A program made the translations under genes and the position numbers. A stretch of 64,000 bases of DNA. It comes from Lysobacteraceae bacterium. GTDB taxonomy: Bacteria; Bdellovibrionota; UBA1018; JAGTJX01. The stretch covers positions 834,358 through 898,357 of the forward strand of contig JAGTJX010000001.1 in NCBI GenBank assembly GCA_023657465.1, read 5' to 3'. Below the pieces are notes generated by a model. It ran no database searches. It worked only from the letters and a program-made list of their open reading frames with translations, and was not told the DNA's origin. Positions 32,979 to 40,464 of this stretch are shown here, in pieces; position 1 is the first letter of the stretch, and the number at the start of each line of letters is the position of its first letter.

Positions 32979-32995
32979 TTGGTACGCCGATTGCT
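32979..32995 (+). promoter_or_regulatory. Sigma-54-like (-24/-12) motif
   Basis: TTGGTACGCCGATTGCT has GG (32981-32982) and GC (32993-32994) with exact 12-bp spacing and a good consensus fit apart from T for C after GG. The predicted start near 33006 is only about 5 nt before the ATG at 33011, which leaves no ribosome site and lowers confidence. Confidence 0.5.
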
Positions 32996-33010
32996 TTACA
33001 CTCAGGTGTG

Positions 33011-34030
33011 ATGTTGTTGATTTTTTTATCTATTTTTGCAGTACATGCGGATGCAAGAGCGCCTCATTCTATTCGTAAACTTAGACCCAATTGGGTGAAG
33101 CCCCACTCATGGGTGACTAGCGTGAACCGCTCTTATCTGGATTGCTTCAAATGTGATCTAAAAAAACAAATGCCGAAGTCATTCGTCGAGTCGATGCTCG
33201 ATCCTCAGTTAGTCGAGGGCTATCGCGCTGACTTCTATGTCTATCAAAACCAAATCGAGCAGAAACAAAACTTTGGACTTCTGAATTCACCAAAACTCTA
33301 TAACCAGATCGAGCTAGCAAAGTTTGATCCCAATGGAGCAAAAGTCGTAAACATCTACGACCGTAATCAATCCCTCACTCAAACGATTAAAGACAGAGCG
33401 CTTGACGATGGAATGGAATCACAAATTCAAGACATTCAAAACGGCCCTGCAGCTCGAGCGGTTGATGAGACAGCATCGAGTTTGGGAAAAGTGATTAAAT
33501 CGATGAATCAAGGACAGCCTGTAGTGGCAAAAGCAGAAAATCCATTCATCGCTCGTCGTGCCGGGGCTGCAAAATCTGTATCCTCTAGAACATCAAACCC
33601 TGCAGTCCTCACACCTAAAAAGGTAGATTGGATCGATGCTCAGTTTGGAGCCAAGTCAGACTTCGAAGGAATGCGTGGACAGGTGTTTATGAAATCCAAG
33701 CTTGTGAATACCGAAGTAGACGTAGTAGCTCATAGGCCACTCACTGAATCACTAAACGTCGGATACCTCGGTAGTAAAATTGTTTCCAAAATGAACTTAG
33801 GGAATGGCCTCGATAGACAAAATGCAGAAACGGCAAGATTCAGACTTTATCGAAATATTCCACTTATCGAAGTACACGCTTCTTGGATGTATGGTTTGAG
33901 TTCAAACACAATGACATCCTCTATCTCAAAACAATTCACTGCGTTCTTAAGAGCGGAGCTTACTCGTGTTGATCATTTTAATGGCACGCCTGATCAGAGG
34001 GCTGGCCTTTTCCTAGAGCGCACGTTTTAG
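33011..34030 (+). CDS. Exported protein of unknown function
   Basis: The protein is about 339 residues and begins with a signal peptide (about 1-17, 'FLSIFAVHADARA'). A GTG three bases upstream is an alternative start. The mature part contains one CxxC ('YLDCFKCDLKKQMP'), an Ala/Ser/Lys-rich middle and a C-terminal region of alternating hydrophobic residues ('NVGYLGSKIVSKMNLGNGL') that could be a small beta-barrel or periplasmic sandwich. No family is recognised. It stands alone between a hairpin and convergent hairpins, behind a sigma-54-like motif. Confidence 0.65.
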   Translation: MLLIFLSIFAVHADARAPHSIRKLRPNWVKPHSWVTSVNRSYLDCFKCDLKKQMPKSFVESMLDPQLVEGYRADFYVYQNQIEQKQNFGLLNSPKLYNQIELAKFDPNGAKVVNIYDRNQSLTQTIKDRALDDGMESQIQDIQNGPAARAVDETASSLGKVIKSMNQGQPVVAKAENPFIARRAGAAKSVSSRTSNPAVLTPKKVDWIDAQFGAKSDFEGMRGQVFMKSKLVNTEVDVVAHRPLTESLNVGYLGSKIVSKMNLGNGLDRQNAETARFRLYRNIPLIEVHASWMYGLSSNTMTSSISKQFTAFLRAELTRVDHFNGTPDQRAGLFLERTF

Positions 34031-34068
34031 AACTTACATACTGATTAAGCTTCGAGAGTGGATAGATG

Positions 34069-34118
34069 CAAACAGCTTTGCTGTTTGACTAGAGCGTAGT
34101 TTCTAAATCGCTTTGCGA
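34069..34118. terminator. Two TTT-loop hairpins between convergent genes
   Basis: CAAACAGC-TTT-GCTGTTTG (34069-34087, 8 bp) and TCGC-TTT-GCGA (34108-34118) lie between convergent genes. The second is followed on the plus strand by a T-rich stretch and so could end the plus-strand transcript. Both lack a long T tract. Confidence 0.45.
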
Positions 34119-34119
34119 A

Positions 34120-34584
34120 TTAATTTCTTTTAACTTTAAAACTTTGAGATTTGGATTGAATAGGCGACTTGAACTTCACTTCCACGTTCATCTGATCTTC
34201 GATGGAGATTCCAGAGAAAGAGTAAGTCTTGGACATAGTATCGATTGCGCCTGCGATTGTTTTGCCATTCACAACGGCTTCAACTTGAGTCGTTGTCAGT
34301 TCGCAGAGATCTCCAGTAAGTGTCATGTTTTTGACATTAGACTTCACTCGGATCATTTCTTCTTTGCCTGAACAGCCTAATACGGTCTGAATTTCTTCAG
34401 GTACAGACACAGAGGCAATCGTACGAATCGGGCTTCTTCTCAGCACTAAGCGTTCTGGACTAGGGATTCCATCACCGCTATAGAGCAATTGAAACACTGA
34501 GTGACCGAAAATACCTAGTACAGCTACTAGGATTACGATTTCAGCAGGATTAAACTTTCTCGAAGACGCGCCTTGGTCAGCCAT
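34120..34584 (-). CDS. Small single-pass membrane protein, unknown function
   Basis: The 154-residue protein has a short cytoplasmic N-terminus, one membrane helix (about 14-34, 'IVILVAVLGIFGHSVFQLLY') and a beta-rich, probably periplasmic domain with two Cys ('TVLGCSGKEE', 'TGDLCELTT') likely forming a disulfide. I recognise no family. The region upstream (34585-34632) separates it from the dehydrogenase gene on the same strand. Bases 34031-34119 hold only the two hairpins. Confidence 0.65.
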   Translation of the reverse strand: MADQGASSRKFNPAEIVILVAVLGIFGHSVFQLLYSGDGIPSPERLVLRRSPIRTIASVSVPEEIQTVLGCSGKEEMIRVKSNVKNMTLTGDLCELTTTQVEAVVNGKTIAGAIDTMSKTYSFSGISIEDQMNVEVKFKSPIQSKSQSFKVKRN

Positions 34585-34632
34585 TCCATAAGCTAATCGA
34601 CGCGACGGTTATGAAACTTTAACTGTTTTTAC

Positions 34633-35943
34633 TTACGGGAATAAACCACGTAGCAACATGGCTTTAGACATACGGTCTACAGCGGAAATAAGTGCAGCAG
34701 TCTTCATACCGCATTTGTACTGCTCTTTAAGAGCAACCACTTTGTTGAAAGCGCTCTCAAGTACATCTGCAAGCTTCTGGTTCACTTCTTCTTCAGACCA
34801 GAAAAACTGTTGAAGTCCTTGTACCCATTCGAAGTACGAAACGATCACGCCGCCAGCGTTACAGAGAACATCTGGAATAATAAATACACCACAATCTTCT
34901 AACTCATTCATTGCTTCTGGGCTTACAGGACCGTTTGCACCTTCAGCGATGATTTTTGCTTTGATGTTTTTCACGTTCTTAGATGTGATCGCACCTTCCA
35001 TCGCCGCAGGAGTGAGTACGTCCACATTGAGCTCAAGGAGGTCAGCATTTGTTATTGGTTCTGAACCAGGGAAGCCAGCAAGCACACGGTTGAGTGCTAA
35101 GTATTCCATGACTTTTCCAATATCGAGGCCATTCTTATTATAGATACCGCCAGAGACATCGCTGACTGCGACTACTTTCATGCCTTTTTGCCAGTAATCA
35201 TATGCAGCGATTGATCCGACATTTCCAAAACCTTGAACGGCAACTGTGGTGCTAGAATCCATCTTGAGTTTGGATTTGCCTTTTTTCTCGAGATATTTCA
35301 TTGCGTGTTCGGTTGTGTAAACCACTCCACGTCCAGTACTTTCGGCGCGACCAAGAGAGCCACCGACATCAACGGGTTTACCTGTGACTACACCTGGAAC
35401 AGGATAGCCTTTGGCCATCGAGTAAGTGTCCATCATCCAGGCCATGGTTTGTGCATTCGTTCCCACGTCTGGAGCTGGAATATCTTTCTCAGGTCCAATG
35501 ATGTTGATGATTTCCATGGTGTATCTACGAATCAGAGCTTGATGTTCAGCGCGCGAGAGTTGGGTAGCGTCAACACGGATACCACCTTTACCGCCGCCCA
35601 GTGGAAGTCCTACGAGTGAACATTTGAATGACATGAGCATCGCAAGTCCTGCGACTTCAGATAAGTTCACGTCATGGTGAAAACGGATACCGCCCTTGGC
35701 AGGTCCTAAGGTGATGTTGTGTTGAACTCGGAAGCCTTCGAAACATTTGACTGAACCGTCATCCATACGCACAGGAACCGTTACAATCATGGCGCGTTTT
35801 GGAACGCGGAGTCTCTCGGTGAGGTTTGGATCCAAGTTCATAGTCTTGGTTGCTGATTCTAATTGGGTAACTGCATCTCTATAGAGTTCGCTTGAATCCC
35901 AAAGGTGTGAGGAGAAGTCTTTGTTTTTTGAAATGTTGCTCAT
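34633..35943 (-). CDS. Glu/Leu/Phe/Val dehydrogenase family (probable glutamate dehydrogenase)
   Basis: The 436-residue enzyme carries 'FRVQHNITLGPAKGGIRFHH', the catalytic block 'PLGGGKGGIRVD', 'PAPDVGTNAQTMAWMMDTY' and the Rossmann motif 'VAVQGFGNVGSIAAYD'. It interconverts glutamate and 2-oxoglutarate with NAD(P), consistent with growth on amino acids. A TTG at 35979 extends the frame by 12 residues, but the ATG at 35943 is preferred because a promoter (-35 at 35974-35979, -10 at 35951-35956) lies inside that extension and predicts a start about 1 nt before this ATG. Confidence 0.88.
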   Translation of the reverse strand: MSNISKNKDFSSHLWDSSELYRDAVTQLESATKTMNLDPNLTERLRVPKRAMIVTVPVRMDDGSVKCFEGFRVQHNITLGPAKGGIRFHHDVNLSEVAGLAMLMSFKCSLVGLPLGGGKGGIRVDATQLSRAEHQALIRRYTMEIINIIGPEKDIPAPDVGTNAQTMAWMMDTYSMAKGYPVPGVVTGKPVDVGGSLGRAESTGRGVVYTTEHAMKYLEKKGKSKLKMDSSTTVAVQGFGNVGSIAAYDYWQKGMKVVAVSDVSGGIYNKNGLDIGKVMEYLALNRVLAGFPGSEPITNADLLELNVDVLTPAAMEGAITSKNVKNIKAKIIAEGANGPVSPEAMNELEDCGVFIIPDVLCNAGGVIVSYFEWVQGLQQFFWSEEEVNQKLADVLESAFNKVVALKEQYKCGMKTAALISAVDRMSKAMLLRGLFP

Positions 35944-35950
35944 GGAAGGC

Positions 35951-35979
35951 ACTATAGGTGGCTTTTTTTGATGAATCAA
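35951..35979 (-). promoter_or_regulatory. Leaderless-type promoter of the dehydrogenase gene
   Basis: On the minus strand TTGATT (35979-35974) and TATAGT (35956-35951) are 17 bp apart. The expected start is at about 35944, next to the ATG at 35943. No ribosome site is visible. Confidence 0.6.
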
Positions 35980-35994
35980 GGCTCGAGTATCGAG

Positions 35995-36000
35995 TAGAAT
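35995..36000 (+). promoter_or_regulatory. Candidate -10 box of ddl
   Basis: TAGAAT lies 7 nt before the ATG at 36008, again predicting a leaderless mRNA. No good -35 is seen. CTCGAGTATCGAG just upstream is an imperfect palindrome that could be an operator shared with the divergent dehydrogenase gene. Confidence 0.4.
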
Positions 36001-36007
36001 AGTGAGT

Positions 36008-37135
36008 ATGAGTGTTGCAAGGAAGCTGCGCGTCGCTGTTGTCTATGGTGGAAAATCCGGAGAGCATGAAATATCTCTTATTTCTGCTGCATCCGTAATC
36101 AGGAATCTAGATTCATCCAGGTTTGAGATCATTCCAATAGCCGTAACTAAAGAAGGAAAGTGGCTGGAGCAGGATTTATCAGCCGCGTTACCTTCGGGCA
36201 CAAAATCTCTCAAAATCGTGACGAGTGGTGCTAAGGCTTGTCAGTTTAAAATCGGCGAAAAATTTTCTGTTACAAGTGGTGGGGTGGATGTTGTGTTCCC
36301 CGTCATGCATGGACCCCTATGCGAAGATGGAACGATTCAAGGTTTCTTCGAAATCTCAGATATGCCCTACGTCGGATGCAACACTCTCTCATCTGCAGTG
36401 GGTATGGACAAGGACATCGCAAAACGCCTCGCTGTGTCTGAAGGAATCAAAGTCGTTCCTTGGGTGACCATGAAAAAAGCGGCTTGGAAAAAAGATTCCG
36501 CTGCATTCATGACCCAAATCGAGCATGAGCTTGAATTCCCTTGTTTCATCAAACCTGCGAATATGGGTTCCTCAGTCGGAGTTCACAAAGTGAAGAAGCG
36601 CGAAGATCTGAGTGCGGCAATCGAAGATGCGTTCAGATACGATCTCAAAGTCATCGCAGAGAAGGGAATCCGTGCGCGAGAGATTGAACTGTCTGCGCTC
36701 GAGTCTCTAGAAGAAAACGGTGAAACGCTCGTCAGTATTCCTGGAGAAATCACTCCTACGCATGAATTTTATTCTTATGAGTCCAAGTACCTCGATGAGA
36801 ATGGCGCTGAACTCATGATTCCTGCGCATCTTAGTGCAACGCATGTTCAGTTTGCTCAAGACACTGCGAGGAAAGTTTTCCAAGTGCTTGAGTGTGAAGG
36901 CATGGCACGAGTGGACTTCTTCTTGGATCAAGATTCAGGTGAGTTCTACCTCAATGAGATTAATACGATTCCTGGTTTCACTCAGATCTCGATGTATCCA
37001 AAGCTCTGGGAAGCGTCTGGAATCTCCTACAAAGAGTTACTCTCACGCTTAGTCGATCTTGCGCTCAAACGCTCACGCATTCGCAGCGGGCTGTTACGTG
37101 AGTGGCACGCGGCTGAGTGTGTGAACGGGAAATAA
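36008..37135 (+). CDS. ddl: D-alanine-D-alanine ligase
   Basis: The enzyme is about 375 residues and joins two D-Ala for peptidoglycan precursors. ATP-grasp and Ddl signatures are present: 'VVYGGKSGEHEISLISA' near the start, 'VFPVMHGPLCEDGTIQGF', 'FPCFIKPANMGSSVGVHKVK' and the metal-binding 'YLNEINTIPGFTQISMYPKL'. GTG at 36002 is an alternative start. Its last 19 bases overlap a possible Cys-rich small protein. It is transcribed divergently from the dehydrogenase. Confidence 0.93.
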   Translation: MSVARKLRVAVVYGGKSGEHEISLISAASVIRNLDSSRFEIIPIAVTKEGKWLEQDLSAALPSGTKSLKIVTSGAKACQFKIGEKFSVTSGGVDVVFPVMHGPLCEDGTIQGFFEISDMPYVGCNTLSSAVGMDKDIAKRLAVSEGIKVVPWVTMKKAAWKKDSAAFMTQIEHELEFPCFIKPANMGSSVGVHKVKKREDLSAAIEDAFRYDLKVIAEKGIRAREIELSALESLEENGETLVSIPGEITPTHEFYSYESKYLDENGAELMIPAHLSATHVQFAQDTARKVFQVLECEGMARVDFFLDQDSGEFYLNEINTIPGFTQISMYPKLWEASGISYKELLSRLVDLALKRSRIRSGLLREWHAAECVNGK

Positions 37136-37380
37136 CGTTTGAGCAAACAGAAAAGAATATTTCAGGCGAAGACCACCACTCCATAGAATTAGCTCCTGAT
37201 GGGGACTGGGGAGGATTTTTTCGATATCTCCAATTGGCGCAGTTCATAATCACAGCACCCTGTAGCGGCGGAGTTTATGTGACCTATGGTGATCAATGTC
37301 AAAGCCAAGGCTTCACTTGGGATTTATCTAGTTGCTGTTGTAAAGGTGCTGGCGCTGGCGGTAGCGATATCTGCATCTAA
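37117..37380 (+). CDS. Possible small Cys-rich protein
   Basis: This 87-codon frame opens with GTG inside the end of ddl. The N-terminal half is acidic and polar without a signal peptide. The C-terminal half is Gly/Cys-rich with Cys at 49, 61, 73-75 and 86, i.e. steps of 12, 12 and 11 ('APCSGGVYVTYGDQC', 'DLSSCCCKGAGAGGSDICI'). This looks like a leader plus Cys-rich core, but no maturation enzyme is nearby. No family is recognised. It lies just upstream of another Cys-containing peptide and a clan-CD peptidase. Whether it is translated is uncertain. Confidence 0.4.
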   Translation: MCEREITFEQTEKNISGEDHHSIELAPDGDWGGFFRYLQLAQFIITAPCSGGVYVTYGDQCQSQGFTWDLSSCCCKGAGAGGSDICI

Positions 37381-37416
37381 AGTTTCAATGTCCTAGATTG
37401 CGACTAGAATATTCTT

Positions 37417-37536
37417 ATGAACCTATTCTTGTTGCTCGCAAGCCTTCAGGCTATATCTGCCAATCCACAGTTGCCTTCAGGAACCACTGACTGCTGCGAC
37501 AATTCGCTGACACTGTCTAAACGATTTAGAACTTAA
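37417..37536 (+). CDS. Tiny exported peptide with CC motif
   Basis: The 39-codon gene has a good signal peptide (about 1-15, 'LFLLLASLQAISA') and a mature part of about 24 residues with 'PSGTTDCCDNSLTLSK'. TAGAAT at 37405-37410 lies 6 nt before the ATG (leaderless type). In the +1 frame, protein-like coding 'ELKLELTSEWLGNYISVTLL' follows to 37592, so it may be a frameshifted remnant of a longer exported protein. The gap 37537-37622 is otherwise empty. Confidence 0.4.
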   Translation: MNLFLLLASLQAISANPQLPSGTTDCCDNSLTLSKRFRT

Positions 37537-37622
37537 GCTCGAACTGACGTCAGAATGGCTTGGTAACTACATCAGTGTAACACTCCTTTAAGCCAGTATG
37601 ATGATTCTTCGATAAGGTGGAG

Positions 37623-39341
37623 ATGGGCTTTGTACGATTATTCATCTTCATTATTCTGCTTCTCACAGAGGTTTCCCTTGCGCGTGAGCCTGTCACTCAT
37701 GTGATTCTCTTCGGAGGTGAAGACGGAAGTGATTATTATAATCAGTTTTATAAAGATTTTGATGAGATCGCTAAATCCTTTTCACCTCAAATAAAACTTT
37801 ATCTTCATTACGGTGGAGAAAAAACAAAACGAATTTTCGTATCAGAAACTTGGAAACGAAAAAACTTGGAAAGAAGTATTGGGTTAAAGGAAGGATCAAT
37901 TAAAGATGCAACACTTACCCAGCTCAAGTTGACTCTGCTTGAGATCTATCAAACCATTCAACCTGATGACCAGGTTTTGTTAATCGTTGAAACACATGGA
38001 AGTTGTAGCTTGGATGGAGGGAGACATCTGTGGAGAAGTTCAGAAAAAAATAGCTTAGTAAATAATATTGATCCAAAAGAAATCTATGTGTTTTTTGAAA
38101 ACATTCAAAAGAAAAAAGGAAAAATCGCTATCATAGATGGAAGTTGCTATGGGGGTGAATCCATTAATTACTTTGGTGATGTGGCCTGTGTTCTCTCTGA
38201 AACAACAAAGAATCTTACGACTTGTTCTACTGAGTTTTTAAGTATTTGGAATTCTCTGGCGAGGTCTAAGACTAAGCAATTACCCGTTACAGAGCTCTAT
38301 AAAAAAATGTCTGAGCTTACAGCATTCAGCTTAAAAGACTGCGAAAGCCAACCGGTTATTTCTGGTTATCCTGATCATTCCGATTACTGGTATTCGTGGT
38401 TAATGAAAGTAATAGATGAATCTAATAAAAACATTCCTGATTTTCCAACTGATTTTAATGATGGTGAAAGAGTCTGTAAATCCGAAGAATCTCCTTCTCA
38501 AGTCAATCAATGGATTTCGAGAATGAAAAATGAAAAAGGATCACCTCTTTACTTTAAAAATGAGCTTCTTGATAGAATGAAGCCTTATATGAATTCAAAG
38601 AATAAATCAGATGTGCTGAGAAATGAATATTTAAAAACCCAATCTGATTTGTTGGCAGCAATAAGAAATCTGAGTCCTATTCTCTTTGAAAAAAACTACC
38701 CAACAACTTTATTTGATTTTGGTGATGATCATACAAGTTTAAATATTGCTCAGTTAGAAAAAGTATTAACTTTGGATTACTCTGGAGATGGTGATTCAAG
38801 ACCACTGAAAACGCCTTTAACTCAAACTTCAAAAGTCAGTTATCAGAGAATGAAGCAATCTAAAAATTCGCTAATGGGAGAAGTGTATCAAGTCAGTATT
38901 CCGATTTTTCCTAATGAAAAACTTTTTTCCAATGCATCATTCAGTCATACTCGAGTTCATAGTAATCAATATCCATCTGAAAAAATAAGATTAAGCTATG
39001 ATGTGCTCCTGTCAGATATTCGGAAGTTCGTGGATGATTCTTATCCGTCGCATATTCTCGGTCTTAAAAAAAACAGAGATCTTGCAGAGGAAAAAATTAA
39101 AATCTTCAAATCGGGTGGGGGAAGTTTCAATAATAACGCAAGAAAAGAGGCTAACAAACTGATCACTGAGCACGAAGATATCTTACGAAATATAATGTCA
39201 GAGATTCAGGTTTGGGAATATGGCCTGCACGTAAAAGATCTTAAATGGAAAAAAGAAAATAAAAAGTTAACCGAAATTGAGAGCAAACAGCTGGAGCAGA
39301 TCAAGCGCTGTGAAGAGTTTAAGCTAGATTTTGGAAAGTAG
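37623..39341 (+). CDS. Exported clan-CD (caspase/legumain-like) cysteine peptidase
   Basis: The protein is about 572 residues, with the ATG at 37623 chosen because AAGGTGGAG precedes it and it starts the signal peptide (about 1-20, 'FIIILLLTEVSLA-type'). The clan-CD dyad is visible: a beta-strand ending in His125-Gly ('VLLIVETHGS') and a second ending in Cys175 ('KIAIIDGSCYGGES'), 50 residues apart as in C13/C14-type folds. The C-terminal 300 residues are Lys/Glu-rich and helical and unassigned. AT content is higher than its surroundings. It is tail to tail with the SDR gene with no gap. It likely cleaves proteins in the periplasm or outside the cell. Confidence 0.6.
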   Translation: MGFVRLFIFIILLLTEVSLAREPVTHVILFGGEDGSDYYNQFYKDFDEIAKSFSPQIKLYLHYGGEKTKRIFVSETWKRKNLERSIGLKEGSIKDATLTQLKLTLLEIYQTIQPDDQVLLIVETHGSCSLDGGRHLWRSSEKNSLVNNIDPKEIYVFFENIQKKKGKIAIIDGSCYGGESINYFGDVACVLSETTKNLTTCSTEFLSIWNSLARSKTKQLPVTELYKKMSELTAFSLKDCESQPVISGYPDHSDYWYSWLMKVIDESNKNIPDFPTDFNDGERVCKSEESPSQVNQWISRMKNEKGSPLYFKNELLDRMKPYMNSKNKSDVLRNEYLKTQSDLLAAIRNLSPILFEKNYPTTLFDFGDDHTSLNIAQLEKVLTLDYSGDGDSRPLKTPLTQTSKVSYQRMKQSKNSLMGEVYQVSIPIFPNEKLFSNASFSHTRVHSNQYPSEKIRLSYDVLLSDIRKFVDDSYPSHILGLKKNRDLAEEKIKIFKSGGGSFNNNARKEANKLITEHEDILRNIMSEIQVWEYGLHVKDLKWKKENKKLTEIESKQLEQIKRCEEFKLDFGK

Positions 39342-39944
39342 CTAAATCCTAAACACTGCTCCCGTTTGAACGCCGTAGACAGACTTGATGAATGACTGAG
39401 CGACAGCAGATCCAGGAGTCGTAGCGAATCCCGGGAAGTATCCTTCATAATCAGCAACTGATTCTGTAAGGAGATTAGGGCTCACAAGATTAAGTCTCAC
39501 GCCTCGAGGTAACTCACGTGATGCTGACATCACAAATCCTTCGAGCGCCTTGTTCACAACAGATGCAGGAGTTCCTGCTGCAATCGGTTCATCTGCAAGC
39601 ACTCCTGAAACGAGCGTGAATGATCCTTTGTCTTTGATGTAAGGAATGCCGAGCTGAACGAGTCTGATTTGTCCCATGAGCTTGCTGTTCAAGCTCTTAG
39701 ACCAGTCTTTCTCGCTTAACTTATCGAGGGGAGAAAATGCGACTTCGCCAGCGGCTGAGATGAGTGCGTCGAATGATCCCACAATCTTGAAGAAGTTCTC
39801 AATGCTCTCAGGAGATTCCATGTCGATCTTAAAATCTCCTGTAGTGCGACCGACTTTTATGATCTCGACTTCTTTCTTATTAGAGAGTGCTTTCGCGATG
39901 TTTTGGCCAATGGTGCCTGCAGCGCCTACTAAAATGATTTTCAT
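39342..39944 (-). CDS. Short-chain dehydrogenase/reductase
   Basis: The 200-residue SDR has the NAD(P) motif 'VGAAGTIGQNIAKAL' at the N-terminus, 'ALISAAGEVAFSPL' (NNAG-like strand) and 'GSFTLVSGVLADEP' for the catalytic Ser. The usual YxxxK is replaced by 'ASVVNKALEGFV', with Val at the Tyr position, as in a subgroup of short SDRs annotated as oxidoreductases. The start is taken at ATG 39944; an upstream ATG (39977) lies within the preceding gene. Substrate unknown. Confidence 0.75.
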   Translation of the reverse strand: MKIILVGAAGTIGQNIAKALSNKKEVEIIKVGRTTGDFKIDMESPESIENFFKIVGSFDALISAAGEVAFSPLDKLSEKDWSKSLNSKLMGQIRLVQLGIPYIKDKGSFTLVSGVLADEPIAAGTPASVVNKALEGFVMSASRELPRGVRLNLVSPNLLTESVADYEGYFPGFATTPGSAVAQSFIKSVYGVQTGAVFRI

Positions 39945-39951
39945 AAATGAC

Positions 39952-40344
39952 TTATTGCCTGTCTGGGTAACAGCCATCAGGAGCGTAATCTTTAGGTTTA
40001 CGGTTGATACTTTGCAACTCGTTCTTCTTGTTAAAATACAAAATCATTGTTTTTGTTTGAATTTCGTAAGAATTATAGTGATACGGGCCATTGAGAGAAA
40101 CTTTTGTTTGATCTAGTTTTTCAACATAGTTATATTCAGCTGCTGAGTCAGTAGTATCGAAATTCACACTGAGGGTCATTTTTCTATTATCAATGTGGAA
40201 CTTACAGCCGTGAGTAAAAGCTCCTTCAATATTATGTCCGATATATTTTCCAGCATTTTTATTAATAAGGTGTGAAAAATGAGTTGTTTTGGCAAACGAA
40301 GTGCTTCCGATAAACAACAAACAAATCAAAGTAATTTTTTTCAT
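39952..40344 (-). CDS. Small exported protein of unknown function
   Basis: The 130-residue protein has a signal peptide (about 1-18, 'LLFIGSTSFA-KTT') and a beta-rich mature part with two Cys ('THGCKFHIDNRK' and 'DGCYPD'), probably a disulfide. GGGAGGG precedes the ATG. No family is recognised. The stop lies 7 bases before the SDR start, so the two may be co-transcribed. Confidence 0.65.
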   Translation of the reverse strand: MKKITLICLLFIGSTSFAKTTHFSHLINKNAGKYIGHNIEGAFTHGCKFHIDNRKMTLSVNFDTTDSAAEYNYVEKLDQTKVSLNGPYHYNSYEIQTKTMILYFNKKNELQSINRKPKDYAPDGCYPDRQ

Positions 40345-40424
40345 ACATACCCTCCCAGGCTTAGAGGAGCTAATACGTGCTTGGAAAGTGAAAGTCTATA
40401 TGTTTTTTATATGTATCAAGTGTG

Positions 40425-40446
40425 AAAAAACAGTGTTAACGCACTG
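40425..40446 (-). terminator. Intrinsic terminator of the deo operon
   Basis: On the minus strand CAGTG, a 6-nt loop and CACTG are followed by T6 (40430-40425). It lies 19 bases after the last deo gene. Confidence 0.7.
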
Positions 40447-40464
40447 CAATTTTTTGCTATTTGC

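Noticed and set aside
37117-37380. Treating the Cys-rich frame as a proven RiPP precursor
   Set aside because: Regular Cys spacing is suggestive, but no maturase, protease-transporter or leader motif is adjacent, so it is listed only as a possible gene.
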